64,000 nt of DNA, from contig NZ_BCYR01000018.1 of assembly GCF_001598295.1 (NCBI RefSeq), positions 1-64,000 on the forward strand, in the 5' to 3' direction. Made by a program: the position numbers and the translations under genes. This document shows positions 48,288 through 58,674 of this stretch, in pieces. Under the pieces are notes generated by a model. The model was given only the letters and a program-made list of their open reading frames with translations. It ran no database searches and was not told the DNA's origin. Positions within the stretch are counted from its first letter, which is position 1. Each line of letters begins with the position of its first letter. The DNA comes from Klebsiella ornithinolytica NBRC 105727 = ATCC 31898 (GTDB taxonomy: Bacteria > Pseudomonadota > Gammaproteobacteria > Enterobacterales > Enterobacteriaceae).

Positions 48288-48540
48288 GATGATTTCCTTA
48301 TAAGCTCACTACGTTATTAGTTTCTGTTCAAGCATAGCGTACTGGTTCCGGAATGCGCTTGACTCTTAGAGCTCAGGCAATACATTTTTTCCCCACGGTC
48401 TATTTGTGCCCATGCGTTGTCCGCGATAATGCTATTTCTTATCATCGATGGCACGCTATTTATTCTCGCCAATACAATCTGTTTTTTACGTAAAAGTAAA
48501 TTTATATATCTGGTTAAATGCTAATTAAGCAGTAGGGATA

Positions 48541-49455
48541 GTGTTTATATTTAGATTAAAAGAGGCTGTCAGCATAACGGGATTATTCGTGTTAAATAAC
48601 TTTATAGCAAATGTTAAGGCCCGATTATGGGCGAAGTTTTTACCTCGCTTTGTGGCAAAAAACGACCGGCTGGGGGAACCGTATGACTATTATGCGGTAC
48701 ATTTTGCCGATGCCGGCAGGCAGCGCTATCGGCTGATTGGATTCAATGGTTGCGACGTCCACGTTGAGCGTTTAGCCCTGTTGGCATCTGATGATGTGCA
48801 AACGGAAAAGTTACCCGTTTCCCGTATTCTCGGGATGGAAAGCGAAATTGTTCACTATAAAAAATATGGCAAAATCATATCGGAATCTATATTTTATTAC
48901 GCCATTAACTATTATCTGCATATCGTCGATAGCAAAATTTTTCTTTTCAAAGGGAAGGGGGCTGTTGTTTCCACATTCTTCCGGGAGCGTGAACTCAAAA
49001 GTCAGGAACGTATATTTTTATTGCGTTTAATCGTGAATGAGTTCGTGAGGCGGCGCCCGTCAGACCCAGAGGCAGGTCTCACTGTGGATGAGGTGATTGA
49101 ACTTCTCTACGGCAGGCTGTGGTATAAACATATCCGCAATGAGTCATTCCAATATAAAGTCACGCTGCTGATGGAATCGCTTGCCCTTTCAGGTGAGCTG
49201 GCCGAAGAGCGTGGCCGCTATATTGTGCAGGGCAAGGCGATTACCACGCTGGTCGAGTATGAAAAAGAACAGCGCCACGCCCGGCAGCAGGAAAAAATTC
49301 AGCGAAATATGGTCCGCCTGATGCTGATTATTACCGCCGCGACGGTATTGATTACCCTGGCATTACTCGGGCTGGCTGGCGTTATCGATTTACATAAAAT
49401 ATGGCAGGATATTTTGCAGATTAAGCCGGTACGTTTCTTATTCAAGCTGATTTAA
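48541..49455 (+). CDS. Hypothetical protein: winged-helix-like region, coiled coil and C-terminal membrane anchor
   Basis: 304 residues from GTG 48541. The start is uncertain: AGGGA is only 2 bp before it, and an in-frame GTG at 48589 is an alternative. I recognise no family. The N-terminal half is mixed alpha/beta. Residues about 155-235 look like a winged-helix unit (LTVDEVIELLYGRLW ... GRYIVQGKAITTLV), followed by a charged helix (EYEKEQRHARQQEKIQR) and one span at about 257-282, with a short tail. The first 150 codons are much more AT-rich than neighbouring genes. A tail-anchored or membrane-tethered regulator is possible but unproven. Confidence 0.7.
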   Translation: MFIFRLKEAVSITGLFVLNNFIANVKARLWAKFLPRFVAKNDRLGEPYDYYAVHFADAGRQRYRLIGFNGCDVHVERLALLASDDVQTEKLPVSRILGMESEIVHYKKYGKIISESIFYYAINYYLHIVDSKIFLFKGKGAVVSTFFRERELKSQERIFLLRLIVNEFVRRRPSDPEAGLTVDEVIELLYGRLWYKHIRNESFQYKVTLLMESLALSGELAEERGRYIVQGKAITTLVEYEKEQRHARQQEKIQRNMVRLMLIITAATVLITLALLGLAGVIDLHKIWQDILQIKPVRFLFKLI

Positions 49456-49464
49456 CGACCGGAG

Positions 49465-49504
49465 AATATCGCCCGATGCGCAGTTGCCGCGGGCGATATT
49501 TTGC
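49465..49504. terminator. Bidirectional terminator
   Basis: AATATCGCCCG ... CGGGCGATATT followed by TT, between convergent stop codons of the hypothetical gene and the porin gene. Confidence 0.75.
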
Positions 49505-49505
49505 G

Positions 49506-50693
49506 TCAGAACCGGTAGCTGTAGTTCATGCTGGCAAACCACAGGTAGGGATGATCGTAATCACCGGCGACAACAGCCGGTGTTTTCACCTGCCCGGACT
49601 GCATATGCAAACAGGAGACCGCGATGCCAATATTGCTGGCTGGCGTTATCTGATATTGCGCGCCGGCGGCAAAGCGCCACTCGTCGCCTGTCGGCATCGA
49701 CAGAGCAATATCGCTTTGTGAATCATAAACCGTACTGTTGAAGCCCACCCCGGCGTTCAGGCGCCACTGTTCGGTTGGGCGATACTGAACGCCAGATGCG
49801 GTGTGCCAGGCGTCTTTCAGGCGATTCTGTTTATCACTTTGCCGCCCTGCGACGGTCACTTGCGGGCTGCCAAACTGGCTCCAGTCCTGCCAGCCGAGGT
49901 CACCCATCACCGACCACTGCTTATTGATGTCATGCACAAGGCTAAACATAATTTGTTGAGGGGCGCGTACCTGTGCCGAAATGGGTAGGTCATAGGTGGT
50001 ATTTTCCGGCCTCGAGAGGCGGGCTTTGCCATCGATTTTAAAGTCGTAGTCGGTCTTACTGTTCCAGGTGATGCCGGCGCGAGTTTGCTCGGTCAACTGC
50101 ATCAGCAGCCCCAGTCGATAGCTCATCGCCCAATCGTTGTCTTTATCTTTTTGATCGCTGCCTTCGACGTCGCGCGTCAGGCTCAGATAGCCGTAATTCA
50201 GGTTGGCGGAGGCGCCGATTGAGAGGCGATCGTTAAGCTTGTATGCCAGGGACGGGCTCAGGGTCATGGCGACCATGGTGCTTTTCTTAATCAGACGATC
50301 TCCGGCCCAGTTGCCAAAATCGATGCCTGAGCCGTAATTACCGTATAAACCCAGGCCGGCATAGAGATCATCATCGATTTTTTGCGCATAGAAACCGCTG
50401 GCGCCAGGAAACAAATTCATCACGTTTCCCGGACTGCTTCGACCGTTTTCATCGTTTAACTGATAAGAGATATCACCGCCCATGACCTGCATTCCCCCGG
50501 TAAACATGTGATCCGGCAGGCGGGTCATTCCCGCAGGGTTGGTGACGATAGTGGAGGCATCCTGCGCCCGCGCCGCCTGACCGGCTCCCGCCAGACCGAC
50601 ATCTTCCGTACCGATTTCATAAAAATAGAGCGCACTCGCGTGCGAAAAACTGGAACAGACCAACCCAGAGAGGATCAATACGACCTTTTTCAT
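49506..50693 (-). CDS. FadL/OmpP1/TodX-family outer-membrane transporter
   Basis: 395 residues with a signal peptide (MKKVVLILSGLVCSSFSHASA). The mature start YEIGTEDVGLAGAGQAARA and the motif VTNPAGMTRLP are hallmarks of this family, whose N-terminal hatch plugs a 14-strand barrel that lets hydrophobic compounds in. The protein ends in aromatic SYRF, as outer-membrane barrels do. It is not FadL itself (shorter, different loops). Substrate unknown; it is absent from this place in E. coli K-12. Confidence 0.88.
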   Translation of the reverse strand: MKKVVLILSGLVCSSFSHASALYFYEIGTEDVGLAGAGQAARAQDASTIVTNPAGMTRLPDHMFTGGMQVMGGDISYQLNDENGRSSPGNVMNLFPGASGFYAQKIDDDLYAGLGLYGNYGSGIDFGNWAGDRLIKKSTMVAMTLSPSLAYKLNDRLSIGASANLNYGYLSLTRDVEGSDQKDKDNDWAMSYRLGLLMQLTEQTRAGITWNSKTDYDFKIDGKARLSRPENTTYDLPISAQVRAPQQIMFSLVHDINKQWSVMGDLGWQDWSQFGSPQVTVAGRQSDKQNRLKDAWHTASGVQYRPTEQWRLNAGVGFNSTVYDSQSDIALSMPTGDEWRFAAGAQYQITPASNIGIAVSCLHMQSGQVKTPAVVAGDYDHPYLWFASMNYSYRF

Positions 50694-50998
50694 TTGCCAC
50701 CTGCAATGCTGTAAATTTTAGTCTTGTTTTTATGCCCGATAAGTATCGCCAACCCGCCTGCGGCAGAATGAATTTCTGTTTTTAAATATCATTTCGCTGC
50801 ATGGTGTCAGAAGAATTTTGCCGGGATTTAAAATATGTAGATCTGAATTTGAGTGTGCTGGCCGTGCGCGGGGCGCTATTTAATAATGATATGTAGGGGC
50901 TGTAAATATAAATGCTATCTAAAAATAAACCTTGTCATAAATACAAAAGGGGTAATATCGCCATTTGGCGATATTACCCCTTCAGAAAGAAAGATTAA
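50694..50998. other. Region upstream of the porin gene
   Basis: 305 bp, AT-rich, no gene. It holds the porin promoter on one side and the 16-bp-stem terminator of the YahO-like gene on the other. Confidence 0.5.
50947..50982 (-). terminator. Strong terminator of the YahO-like gene
   Basis: A perfect 16-bp stem, AAGGGGTAATATCGCC with its complement, around an ATTT loop. On the minus strand it is followed by TTGTATTT. Confidence 0.85.
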
Positions 50999-51271
50999 TT
51001 ATTTTTTCTTATAAATATTGGCAGAAACATGAAGTTTCTTGTCGGTGTTGCCAGAAGACAGAACGACAACATCAGCACCTTTTTCTTCAGCTTTTTTCAG
51101 CAGCTCTGCACGCGCATCGCTAGGAGCGGTCTGGCCTGTAGAGGAAATGGTACCCACTTTTTGATACTGGGTCTGCACTTTTGCGAAATCTTCTTTGGAC
51201 AAAATTTCCGCAGAGAATGCGTTTGCGGTTAAAAACAATGCTGCACCTGCCACTAAAGCTGCATATTTCAT
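50999..51271 (-). CDS. YahO-like DUF1471 periplasmic protein
   Basis: 90 residues from ATG 51271 ([10 protein letters not shown]), chosen because GGAG lies 9 bp upstream; five more in-frame codons exist before it. A signal peptide is cleaved near NAFSA-E. The mature part is a single YdgH/BhsA (DUF1471) domain. It is close to E. coli YahO, with matching blocks such as [25 protein letters not shown] and ANIYKKK. Small proteins of this type are periplasmic, stress-induced and affect biofilm; the exact role is unknown. It is monocistronic with a strong terminator. In E. coli yahO lies elsewhere on the chromosome. Confidence 0.87.
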   Translation of the reverse strand: MKYAALVAGAALFLTANAFSAEILSKEDFAKVQTQYQKVGTISSTGQTAPSDARAELLKKAEEKGADVVVLSSGNTDKKLHVSANIYKKK

Positions 51272-51675
51272 ATTTTTAATCTCCATTGTTTAACTTGCTA
51301 TCATCATGCCCTTGTTTTAACTAACCAATGAGCGGCACCAGATTGAATCAAGTGAATTTTTTTTTCAAGCTAAATACTACAAAACTATGATCCTTAACTT
51401 GTGAACTCATAAGGAAAAGATGACTCCAGGGTTATGATTTGTGTCGTCATTTTTAAAAAGGGCCGTTAAGACTTTACTTAATCTCATTTTAAACAGTGGT
51501 TAGTATAAATTTACCTTATGTATTACTGCGGTGAAATGTGAAAAATGGTACCGGCAGACAGCGTTGAGTTGATGGTTTATCATGAGTCAAGCCGCTATCG
51601 ACACTGGCGGAAGGTGGTTTATATAAGGATCTGACTGATGGCCCGACTCACCGTAGGTTGGGGGATTGCCTCCCG
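51272..51675. other. Region between the YahO-like gene and amiD
   Basis: 404 bp, AT-rich on the left, no gene recognised. It carries both divergent promoters. No clear operator was seen. Confidence 0.45.
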
Positions 51676-52503
51676 ATGAAACGTTCTGGACTTATCGCGC
51701 TCTTACTGCTGCTGGCCGGTTGTAGCGCAGAAAAAGGGATTATTGACTGCGACGGTTACCAGCTCGATACTCGCCATCCGGCGCAGGCAGCCTACCCGAG
51801 AGTGAAAGTATTAGTCATTCACTATACCGCCGATGACTTTGACGTCTCCCTGGCGACTCTGACGGACAATCAGGTCAGCTCCCACTACCTGATCCCCCAG
51901 CAGCCGCCGCTGTATCAGGGCAAACCGCGGATTTGGCAGCTGGTGCCGGAACAAGATTTGGCCTGGCATGCCGGAATTAGCTTCTGGCGCGGCAGTACGC
52001 GTATTAACGATACCTCGATCGGCATTGAACTGGAGAACCGCGGCTGGCAGAAGAGCGCGGGGGTGAAAAGCTTTACACCGTTTAGCCCGGCGCAGATTAA
52101 TGCGCTGATTCCGTTGGCAAAAGATATTATTGCCCGCTACCACATTGCGCCGCAAAACGTGGTTGCCCACGCCGATATTGCCCCGCAGCGTAAGGACGAC
52201 CCCGGGCCGTTATTCCCATGGCGGCAGCTGGCCGGGCAAGGTATTGGCGCGTGGCCGGATGCCAGCCGGGTGGCGTTTTATCTCAACGGTCGGCCATCGT
52301 ATCAACCGGTTGATAGCGCTGAACTGCTGGATACGCTCTCTCGCTATGGCTATCAGGTCACCCCGGAGATGACTTCCGCGCAACAGAAACGGGTCATTAT
52401 GGCCTTTCAGATGCACTTCCGCCCGGCGCGCTGGGATGGCGTCGCCGATGCTGAAACCCAGGCCATCGCCGATGCGCTGCTGGAAAAGTATGGCCAGGGA
52501 TAA
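51676..52503 (+). CDS. amiD: AmiD (YbjR), N-acetylmuramoyl-L-alanine amidase lipoprotein
   Basis: 275 residues from ATG 51676; a lipobox LLAGC puts the lipid on Cys16. Amidase_2 domain with zinc ligands in VLVIHYTADDF and VVAHADIAPQRKDDPG, and the substrate segment SSHYLIPQQ. A C-terminal peptidoglycan-binding domain ends in AIADALLEKYGQG. It sits in the outer membrane facing the periplasm and cleaves the amide bond between MurNAc and L-Ala, including anhydro-muropeptides. It is convergent with ybjS. Confidence 0.95.
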   Translation: MKRSGLIALLLLLAGCSAEKGIIDCDGYQLDTRHPAQAAYPRVKVLVIHYTADDFDVSLATLTDNQVSSHYLIPQQPPLYQGKPRIWQLVPEQDLAWHAGISFWRGSTRINDTSIGIELENRGWQKSAGVKSFTPFSPAQINALIPLAKDIIARYHIAPQNVVAHADIAPQRKDDPGPLFPWRQLAGQGIGAWPDASRVAFYLNGRPSYQPVDSAELLDTLSRYGYQVTPEMTSAQQKRVIMAFQMHFRPARWDGVADAETQAIADALLEKYGQG

Positions 52504-52510
52504 CCTGAGG

Positions 52511-53524
52511 CTAGCGGTGTAATTTGCCGTGGTCTTTCAGCCAGGCGGCGGTGCGAATAATGCCGTCATCCAGCGTGACCACGGGCTGATAACCCAGCTC
52601 TTGCTGAGCGCGGGAGATATCGAGGGTAAAATCAAAGTTCAGCTTGGAGACGCCGTAGTGGGTAAAGGCGGGTTCCCTGGCGGACTTATTGCCAAAATGC
52701 TCCATACTGCGGGCGATAATATCCAGCATCGGGTAGGGCACTGAGCGGATCCGGCATTTAATGCCCAGTTCATCAATCAGCTTCTGCACGATGCTGTTCA
52801 GCGTACGCGGTTCGCCGTTGGTGATATTCCAGGCGCGGCCGGAGGGCAGATGATCGCACTGTGGCTGGCTGGCAAGCCACATCGCATGTACCGCATTTTC
52901 ATAATAGGTCATATCAACCAGCGCGCTGCCGCCGCGCGGCAGCAGAACGCTACCGTAGTGCTGCATCATTTGCGCCAGGCGAGGAATAAACACTTTGTCA
53001 TGGGCGCCGAACAGGCTTTGCGGACGCAGAATGGTAAAGCGGGTATTGGGGTTCGCCTGGGCCAGCAGATGAATGACCTCTTCGCTGGCCGCCTTGCTGC
53101 GGGCAAATTCATTGGCGAAACGCTGCGGGCGGAAATCTTCCTGCACATCGCGATGATGGTGATAATCGAAATAGAGCGACGGGGAGGAGATATGAACGAA
53201 ATTACGCACGCCCCAGGCAACGGCCCACTCTCCGAGACGGCGGGTAGCCCGCACGTTAGCGAGATCAAAAGCCTGCTGTGTACCCCAGGGAGAGGTAAAG
53301 CTTGAACAGTGCCACAGGGTATCGATACCGGCGAGCATCACTTTGGCCTGCGAAGAAACCAGTTCGGTTAAATCAGCAGGCACAAACTCGGCGCCCATTT
53401 TGCTCAGAAGCTTGCCCATCGCTTCATTACGCCCGGTGGCTCTGACGCTGATGCCTTGATGGCGCAGATATTCCACCGCGTTGCGGCCTAATCCGCTGGT
53501 CGCACCGGTAACCAGTACCTTCAT
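52511..53524 (-). CDS. ybjS: YbjS, extended-SDR epimerase/dehydratase-like protein
   Basis: 337 residues, NAD(P)-binding: [16 protein letters not shown] at the N-terminus is the GxxGxxG loop. It resembles the 3-beta-HSD/epimerase group. The expected catalytic Tyr lies in [11 protein letters not shown], an atypical context without a clear YxxxK. Substrate unknown; E. coli YbjS is equally uncharacterised. It is separated from ybjT by 96 bp and is probably transcribed with it or on its own. Confidence 0.9.
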   Translation of the reverse strand: MKVLVTGATSGLGRNAVEYLRHQGISVRATGRNEAMGKLLSKMGAEFVPADLTELVSSQAKVMLAGIDTLWHCSSFTSPWGTQQAFDLANVRATRRLGEWAVAWGVRNFVHISSPSLYFDYHHHRDVQEDFRPQRFANEFARSKAASEEVIHLLAQANPNTRFTILRPQSLFGAHDKVFIPRLAQMMQHYGSVLLPRGGSALVDMTYYENAVHAMWLASQPQCDHLPSGRAWNITNGEPRTLNSIVQKLIDELGIKCRIRSVPYPMLDIIARSMEHFGNKSAREPAFTHYGVSKLNFDFTLDISRAQQELGYQPVVTLDDGIIRTAAWLKDHGKLHR

Positions 53525-53620
53525 ATCAACCTACTGTCCCAGAAAAGAATTTCGTGCGCATTTTTCCGTGATTCTCCTCATGATGCAATGAGAATGATGA
53601 AAGAATGCCACACATACTGC

Positions 53621-55054
53621 CTATTTGCCTGTGATTTGTTCGGCCAGCCGGGCAATGCGTCGCGCCATGCCGCGAAAGATAAACAGATGCGCCGGGATCA
53701 TCAGCAGCCAATAGAACAGCCCGGGCATGCCGTGAGGATGCCACCAGGCGCGGACATCCAGCTCGCGGCGATCGCCTTTATCTCTCAGCGTAAAACTCAG
53801 GCGCCCAAGACCCGGCGCTTTCATGCCGAATAATAAGGTTAGCTGCTTTTCCGGTTCGACGATAATGACCTTCCAGCTGTCCACCGTATCCCCGGTCTGT
53901 AGGCTGGCGCGATCGGGACGACCTTTCGCCAGCCGGTGGCCGACCAGCAGGTCCATCGCCCCGCGGATCTGCCACAGAATATTGCCAAAGAAGTAACCCT
54001 CTTTGCCGCCGATTTGATTGACCACCTGCCACAGCGCCGCCGCGCTGGCATGGGTGCTGACCGTACAACCGGCCTGTTTAGGGTAGTAGCCATACTCCGG
54101 CCGCCAGCGGGCAAACGCCTGGGCGTCATAGCCCCAGTCGCTGGAGTTGGCGAGCTGCTCTTCCTCTTTTAGCGTGCGGCGCACCGCTTCATCAAAGGAG
54201 ATCAGCGTCTGGGGGATCAGCGCTCGCAGGGCGCGATCGTCGGCGATCAGATCGTGTTTTAATCCCTGAATCAATGCCCGGGCGATAGTGGGAGGCACCG
54301 ACGTAATCACGTTGAGAAACCACACCGAAATCCAGCGGGTGGGAAAGGGGATCGGGATTAACAGGCGATGTTTGCCGCTAACCGCCATAAAGCGAGTGAA
54401 CTGCTGCTGGTAGCTTAAGACTTCTGGTCCGGCGGCTTCCAGTACGCGATGAACGCGGGTCGGATGGTGAAGGAGTTGCACCAGATAATAGAGCAGGTTT
54501 TCCAGAGCGACAGGCGTCGTTCGCGACCGAACCCAGCGCGGTGGCGTCAGGACCGGCAGGTTGTAGACCATATCGCGCATCACTTCGAAAGCGGCGGAAC
54601 CGGCGCCGATGATAATTCCCGCCCGCAGTTCGGTGACCGGGACGGCGGATTCCCGCAGAATGTCGGCGGTGATTTGCCTGGCGCGCAGATGATCCGATTG
54701 TTCAGCTTCCGGCGCCTGCAGGGAGCTGAGAAAAATCAGCTGCCGGACCGGCGTAGCGCGCAGGGCATCGCGAACGTTGACCGCGACCCGGCGTTCGTGC
54801 GCAATAAAATCGCCGCCTTCACCCATCCCGTGCACCAGATAATAAACGGTATCCACCTGCGCCAGCAGGGCGGAAAGCCCCTGCGGCTGGTTAAGATCGA
54901 GCGGATGGCAGCTTACGCCCGGGAGATTGAGCTTCTGCAGCCTGTCGACATGGCGTGCCGCCGCCAGCACCGGGTAACCCTGCTCGCTTAATGCCTGCAC
55001 CAGATGCTGGCCGATATAGCCGCTGGCGCCGAGCACCAGAATTCGTTGCGCCAC
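53621..55054 (-). CDS. ybjT: YbjT, NAD(P)-binding protein with DUF2867 domain
   Basis: 477 residues from GTG 55054 ([18 protein letters not shown]), with AAGGAG 7 bp upstream, matching E. coli YbjT. The N-terminal NmrA-like Rossmann domain ([10 protein letters not shown] loop; [10 protein letters not shown]) is followed by a DUF2867 region from about 330 and a hydrophobic end ([20 protein letters not shown]) that may anchor it. Function unknown. It lies in the poxB-ltaE-ybjT operon order, 10 bp after ltaE. Confidence 0.91.
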   Translation of the reverse strand: MAQRILVLGASGYIGQHLVQALSEQGYPVLAAARHVDRLQKLNLPGVSCHPLDLNQPQGLSALLAQVDTVYYLVHGMGEGGDFIAHERRVAVNVRDALRATPVRQLIFLSSLQAPEAEQSDHLRARQITADILRESAVPVTELRAGIIIGAGSAAFEVMRDMVYNLPVLTPPRWVRSRTTPVALENLLYYLVQLLHHPTRVHRVLEAAGPEVLSYQQQFTRFMAVSGKHRLLIPIPFPTRWISVWFLNVITSVPPTIARALIQGLKHDLIADDRALRALIPQTLISFDEAVRRTLKEEEQLANSSDWGYDAQAFARWRPEYGYYPKQAGCTVSTHASAAALWQVVNQIGGKEGYFFGNILWQIRGAMDLLVGHRLAKGRPDRASLQTGDTVDSWKVIIVEPEKQLTLLFGMKAPGLGRLSFTLRDKGDRRELDVRAWWHPHGMPGLFYWLLMIPAHLFIFRGMARRIARLAEQITGK

Positions 55055-55064
55055 GCCGCTCTCC

Positions 55065-56066
55065 TTAGCGTTGCAAAAATGCCTGCCAGTGGCCGACGAC
55101 GTCCGTAAGCTGCTGGCGGCTGACATCCAGATGGGTCACCAGGCGCACGATCGGCGAGGCATTGATCAGCACGCCGCGCTGCTGCATAAATGCGCCCAGC
55201 GCTTCGGCGTGTTCTTCCCCCACGCGGACAAACAACATGTTGGTATCATGTCGGGTCACGTCGGTGCCAATTGCGCTGAGCTGCCCGGCCATCCACGCCG
55301 CATTGTCGTGGTCCTCTTTTAACCGTTGGACGTTGTTTTGCAGGGCATAAAGGCCTGCCGCCGCCAGAATACCGGCCTGGCGCATGCCGCCGCCGACCAT
55401 TTTCCGCCAGCGGGTGGCGCGGCGAATGTACTCGTGGCTACCGACCAGCAGCGAGCCGACCGGCGTGCCCAATCCTTTAGAAAGACAGATAGTAAAAGAA
55501 TCGCAATACCGGGCGATATCCCGCAGCTCACAATCGTATTCCACGACCGCATTGAAGATACGCGCGCCGTCAACGTGCAGCGCCAGATTGCGCTCGCGGG
55601 TAAACTGCCAGGCCTCTTTGAGATAGTCGCGCGGCAGAACCTTACCATTATGGGTGTTTTCAAGGCTCAGCAGGCGAGTTGGGGCAAAGTGGATATCGTC
55701 AGGTTTAATCTTCGCGGCAACTTTATCCAGCGGCAGGGTGCCGTCGGCGGCGGCGTCTATCGGCTGCGGCTGAATGCTACCCAGCACTGCCGCTCCGCCC
55801 GCTTCATACAGATAGTTATGCGCGCCCTGGCCGACGATATACTCTTCGCCGCGTTGGCAGTGGCTCAGCAGGCCGACCAGATTAGCCTGGGTACCGGTGG
55901 GCAGGAACAGCGCGGCTTCTTTACCGGCCAGCTGTGCGGCGTAGCGCTGAAGTTCATTTACCGTCGGGTCGTCACCATACACGTCGTCTCCGACCGGGGC
56001 GGCCATCATCGCCTCCAGCATGGCGGGTGATGGGCGGGTTACGGTATCACTGCGTAAATCTATCAC
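55065..56066 (-). CDS. ltaE: LtaE, low-specificity L-threonine aldolase
   Basis: 333 residues from GTG 56066 ([13 protein letters not shown]), with AAGGA 6 bp upstream; same length as E. coli LtaE. A PLP enzyme that splits threonine and allo-threonine to glycine and acetaldehyde. The PLP lysine is Lys197 in [24 protein letters not shown] carries the Asp that contacts the pyridine nitrogen. It is cytosolic. Its neighbours are poxB (152 bp upstream) and ybjT. Confidence 0.95.
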   Translation of the reverse strand: MIDLRSDTVTRPSPAMLEAMMAAPVGDDVYGDDPTVNELQRYAAQLAGKEAALFLPTGTQANLVGLLSHCQRGEEYIVGQGAHNYLYEAGGAAVLGSIQPQPIDAAADGTLPLDKVAAKIKPDDIHFAPTRLLSLENTHNGKVLPRDYLKEAWQFTRERNLALHVDGARIFNAVVEYDCELRDIARYCDSFTICLSKGLGTPVGSLLVGSHEYIRRATRWRKMVGGGMRQAGILAAAGLYALQNNVQRLKEDHDNAAWMAGQLSAIGTDVTRHDTNMLFVRVGEEHAEALGAFMQQRGVLINASPIVRLVTHLDVSRQQLTDVVGHWQAFLQR

Positions 56067-56218
56067 GGCATTTCCTTCTGGGTAGCTCATCCCGCAGGCA
56101 GTTGCTGGGGCGCGACTTTTCTGACCCCGGCGACAGGCGTGGTGCTGTCGTCGGGGATGTTCGGGCGCGCCGCATCACGGCATCAGGCATGATTTCAGGT
56201 ATTAACTAAAAGAATGTT

Positions 56219-57937
56219 TTACCTGAGCCAGTTGGTTTTCGCCAGTTCGATTACCTCATCGCCGCGTCCGCTGATAATGGCACGTAGCATGTACAGACTA
56301 AATCCTTTGGCCTGCTCCAGTTTGATCTGCGGCGGAATGGCCAGCTCCTCTTTGGCGACGACAACATCCACCAGTACCGGGCCATCGGTACTAAACGCGG
56401 TCTGTAACGCGCTATCGACCTCGCTGGCTTTTTCGACGCGGATCCCGGTGATCCCGCAGGCTTCAGCAATGCGGGCGAAATTCGTGTCGTGCAATTCGGT
56501 GCCGTCGGTCAGATAGCCTCCGGCTTTCATTTCCATTGCCACGAAGCCGAGGACGCTATTGTTAAAGATGATAATTTTCACCGGCAGCTTCATCTGCGCC
56601 AGCGAAAGGAAGTCGCCCATCAACATGCTGAAACCGCCGTCGCCGCACATCGCCACCACCTGGCGATCCGGCGCTGTCGCCTTGGCGCCAATCGCCTGCG
56701 GCATGGCGTTAGCCATCGAACCGTGGTTAAACGACCCGATCAGGCGGCGTCTGCCGTTCATTTTCAGATAGCGGGCGGCCCAGACGGTTGGCGTCCCGAC
56801 GTCGCAGGTGAAAATCGCGTCGTCGGCGGCAAATTGGCCGATCTGTTGCGCCAGATACTGCGGATGAATGGCTTTGTCGCTTGGTTTCGCCAGATCATCG
56901 AGCCCTTTACGCGCTTCGCGGTAGTGCTCAAGGGCTTTATCCAGAAACGCGCGGTCGGTTTTCTCTTCCAGATGCGGCAGCAGCGCAGCGAGCGTGGATT
57001 TAATATCGCCGACCAGCGCCATATCGACTTTGCTGTGGGCGCCGATGCTGCCGGGGTTGATATCAATCTGGATAATTTTGGCGTCGGTGGGGTAGAAGGC
57101 CCGGTAGGGGAACTGGGTGCCAAGAAGCACCAGGGTATCGGCATTCATCATGGTATGGAAACCCGAGGAGAAGCCAATCAGTCCGGTCATCCCGACATCA
57201 TAGGGATTATCATACTCAACGTGCTCTTTGCCACGCAGGGCATGGACGACAGGGGCCTTTAATTTGGCGGCAAACTGGACCAGCTCGGCGTGCGCGCCGG
57301 CGCAGCCGCTGCCGCACAGCAGGGCGATATTACTGGAATAGCGCAGGACCTGCGCCAGCTTTTTGATCTCTTCTTCCGGCGGCGTAACCGTCGGCAGCGG
57401 CGCAGCGTACCAGTGCGTGCTGGCGTTCTCCGGCGCGGCTTTCAGCGCCACGTCGCCGGGTAGCACCACCACCGATACGCCACGGTTAATCACCGCTTTG
57501 CGCATCGCTATTGCCAGCACCTGCGGGATTTGCTCTGGCGTGGAGACCAGCTCGCAATAGTGGCTGCATTCGCGGAACAGCTCCTGCGGATGGGTTTCCT
57601 GGAAATAGCCGCTGCCGATTTCACTGGAGGGAATATGGGCGGCGATAGCCACCACCGGAACGTGGTTGCGATGGCAGTCAAAAAGGCCGTTGATCAGATG
57701 GAGGTTACCCGGGCCGCACGAACCTGCGCAAACCGCCAGTTCACCGGTTAACTGCGCTTCGGCGCCTGCCGCAAAGGCGGCGACCTCTTCATGTCGGGTG
57801 GGCATCCAGGCAATGGTGCCCATCCGGTTCAGGCTATCGCTCAGTCCGTTGAGGGAATCGCCGGTGACGCCCCAAATGCGTTTTACGCCGGCCTGTTCAA
57901 GAGTTTTTGCTATGTATGCCGCCACAGTTTGCTTCAT
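56219..57937 (-). CDS. poxB: PoxB, pyruvate:ubiquinone oxidoreductase
   Basis: 572 residues from ATG 57937 ([11 protein letters not shown]), the E. coli length; a 41-codon upstream extension is not conserved. A ThDP- and FAD-dependent enzyme that turns pyruvate into acetate and CO2 and passes electrons to ubiquinone. The ThDP motif is [16 protein letters not shown]...FNNS; the catalytic Glu is in [10 protein letters not shown]; the lipid-binding C-terminal tail ends in [13 protein letters not shown]. It is a peripheral inner-membrane enzyme, RpoS-dependent in E. coli. Confidence 0.96.
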   Translation of the reverse strand: MKQTVAAYIAKTLEQAGVKRIWGVTGDSLNGLSDSLNRMGTIAWMPTRHEEVAAFAAGAEAQLTGELAVCAGSCGPGNLHLINGLFDCHRNHVPVVAIAAHIPSSEIGSGYFQETHPQELFRECSHYCELVSTPEQIPQVLAIAMRKAVINRGVSVVVLPGDVALKAAPENASTHWYAAPLPTVTPPEEEIKKLAQVLRYSSNIALLCGSGCAGAHAELVQFAAKLKAPVVHALRGKEHVEYDNPYDVGMTGLIGFSSGFHTMMNADTLVLLGTQFPYRAFYPTDAKIIQIDINPGSIGAHSKVDMALVGDIKSTLAALLPHLEEKTDRAFLDKALEHYREARKGLDDLAKPSDKAIHPQYLAQQIGQFAADDAIFTCDVGTPTVWAARYLKMNGRRRLIGSFNHGSMANAMPQAIGAKATAPDRQVVAMCGDGGFSMLMGDFLSLAQMKLPVKIIIFNNSVLGFVAMEMKAGGYLTDGTELHDTNFARIAEACGITGIRVEKASEVDSALQTAFSTDGPVLVDVVVAKEELAIPPQIKLEQAKGFSLYMLRAIISGRGDEVIELAKTNWLR

Positions 57938-58088
57938 GGTTTTCCATCTCCTTTTTGTGATAACGCTTACAAGCTTAGATGAAACTGACCGTTCCGCCCG
58001 CCCGTTCCCCTCATTTTCCGCTGGTTTATTGTTCGCAAATCCCGCATATTCTGTCGACACACCAGACGGTAAACAGGAATCATTTCAA

Positions 58089-58523
58089 ATGGTTAAATCG
58101 CTGTTAAGTGCTGTTAATAAAATGTTATCGCATGATGATGTCGGCAAACTCTTGTTACGACTTGCGGTGGGTGGGCTGATGCTGTTTCACGGGTTGCATA
58201 AGCTTTTTGCCGGCGTGGACGGCATTAGCGGCATGCTGGTGGCCAAAGGATTGCCCGGTTTTATCGCGTATGGCGTGCTGGTGGGGGAGGTGGTTGCGCC
58301 TTGTCTGCTGATTCTGGGGATCCTTACCCGCCCGGCGGCGCTGGTGCTGGCGTTTACGATGATCGTGGCGTGGCTGATGGTGGGAATGGGCGAAACCGGG
58401 TCGCTGGATAAAACCGGGGCCTGGGCAATTGAGAGCCTGGTCTATTTCTTTACTGGCGCGCTGGCGATTGCCTGTCTTGGGGCGGGGCGTTTCTCGGTGG
58501 CGGGAAATTCGGTCTGGCGGTGA
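58089..58523 (+). CDS. DoxX-family membrane protein
   Basis: 144 residues from ATG 58089, with AGGA 10 bp upstream. Four predicted spans. DoxX family marks: LLRLAVGGLMLFHGLHKLF and the GVLVGEVVAPCLLILGILTRPAAL segment. DoxX proteins are linked to redox stress in other bacteria, but the reaction is unknown. It is transcribed divergently from poxB with 151 bp between them, and E. coli K-12 has no counterpart at this spot as I remember it. A REP unit and a hairpin with ATTTTTG follow. Confidence 0.87.
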   Translation: MVKSLLSAVNKMLSHDDVGKLLLRLAVGGLMLFHGLHKLFAGVDGISGMLVAKGLPGFIAYGVLVGEVVAPCLLILGILTRPAALVLAFTMIVAWLMVGMGETGSLDKTGAWAIESLVYFFTGALAIACLGAGRFSVAGNSVWR

Positions 58524-58529
58524 AGAACG

Positions 58530-58664
58530 GCCGGATGGCGCTGCGCTTATCCGGCCTACCGCGACTCTCACAGGCCCGGTCAGCGTTAGCGCCACCGGGC
58601 ATTTTTGTCGGGGGCTCGGTGTTTACCCGACCTACAAAACGACCGCTGCTCTCGTAGGTCGGGT
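58530..58664. repeat. REP unit and two further inverted repeats after doxX
   Basis: 58530-58559 is a classic REP unit, GCCGGATGGCGC ... TTATCCGGCCTAC. 58574-58600 is GCCCGGT ... ACCGGGC followed by ATTTTTG, which can terminate doxX. 58625-58664 is ACCCGACCTAC ... GTAGGTCGGGT (11-bp arms), ending 10 bp from the hcr stop, so it may serve hcr. Confidence 0.75.
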
Positions 58665-58674
58665 ACCTCTACGA

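Noticed and set aside
57938-58060. Longer PoxB start
   Set aside because: The 41 extra codons are not part of the conserved protein, and the E. coli start [11 protein letters not shown] is present with a good site.
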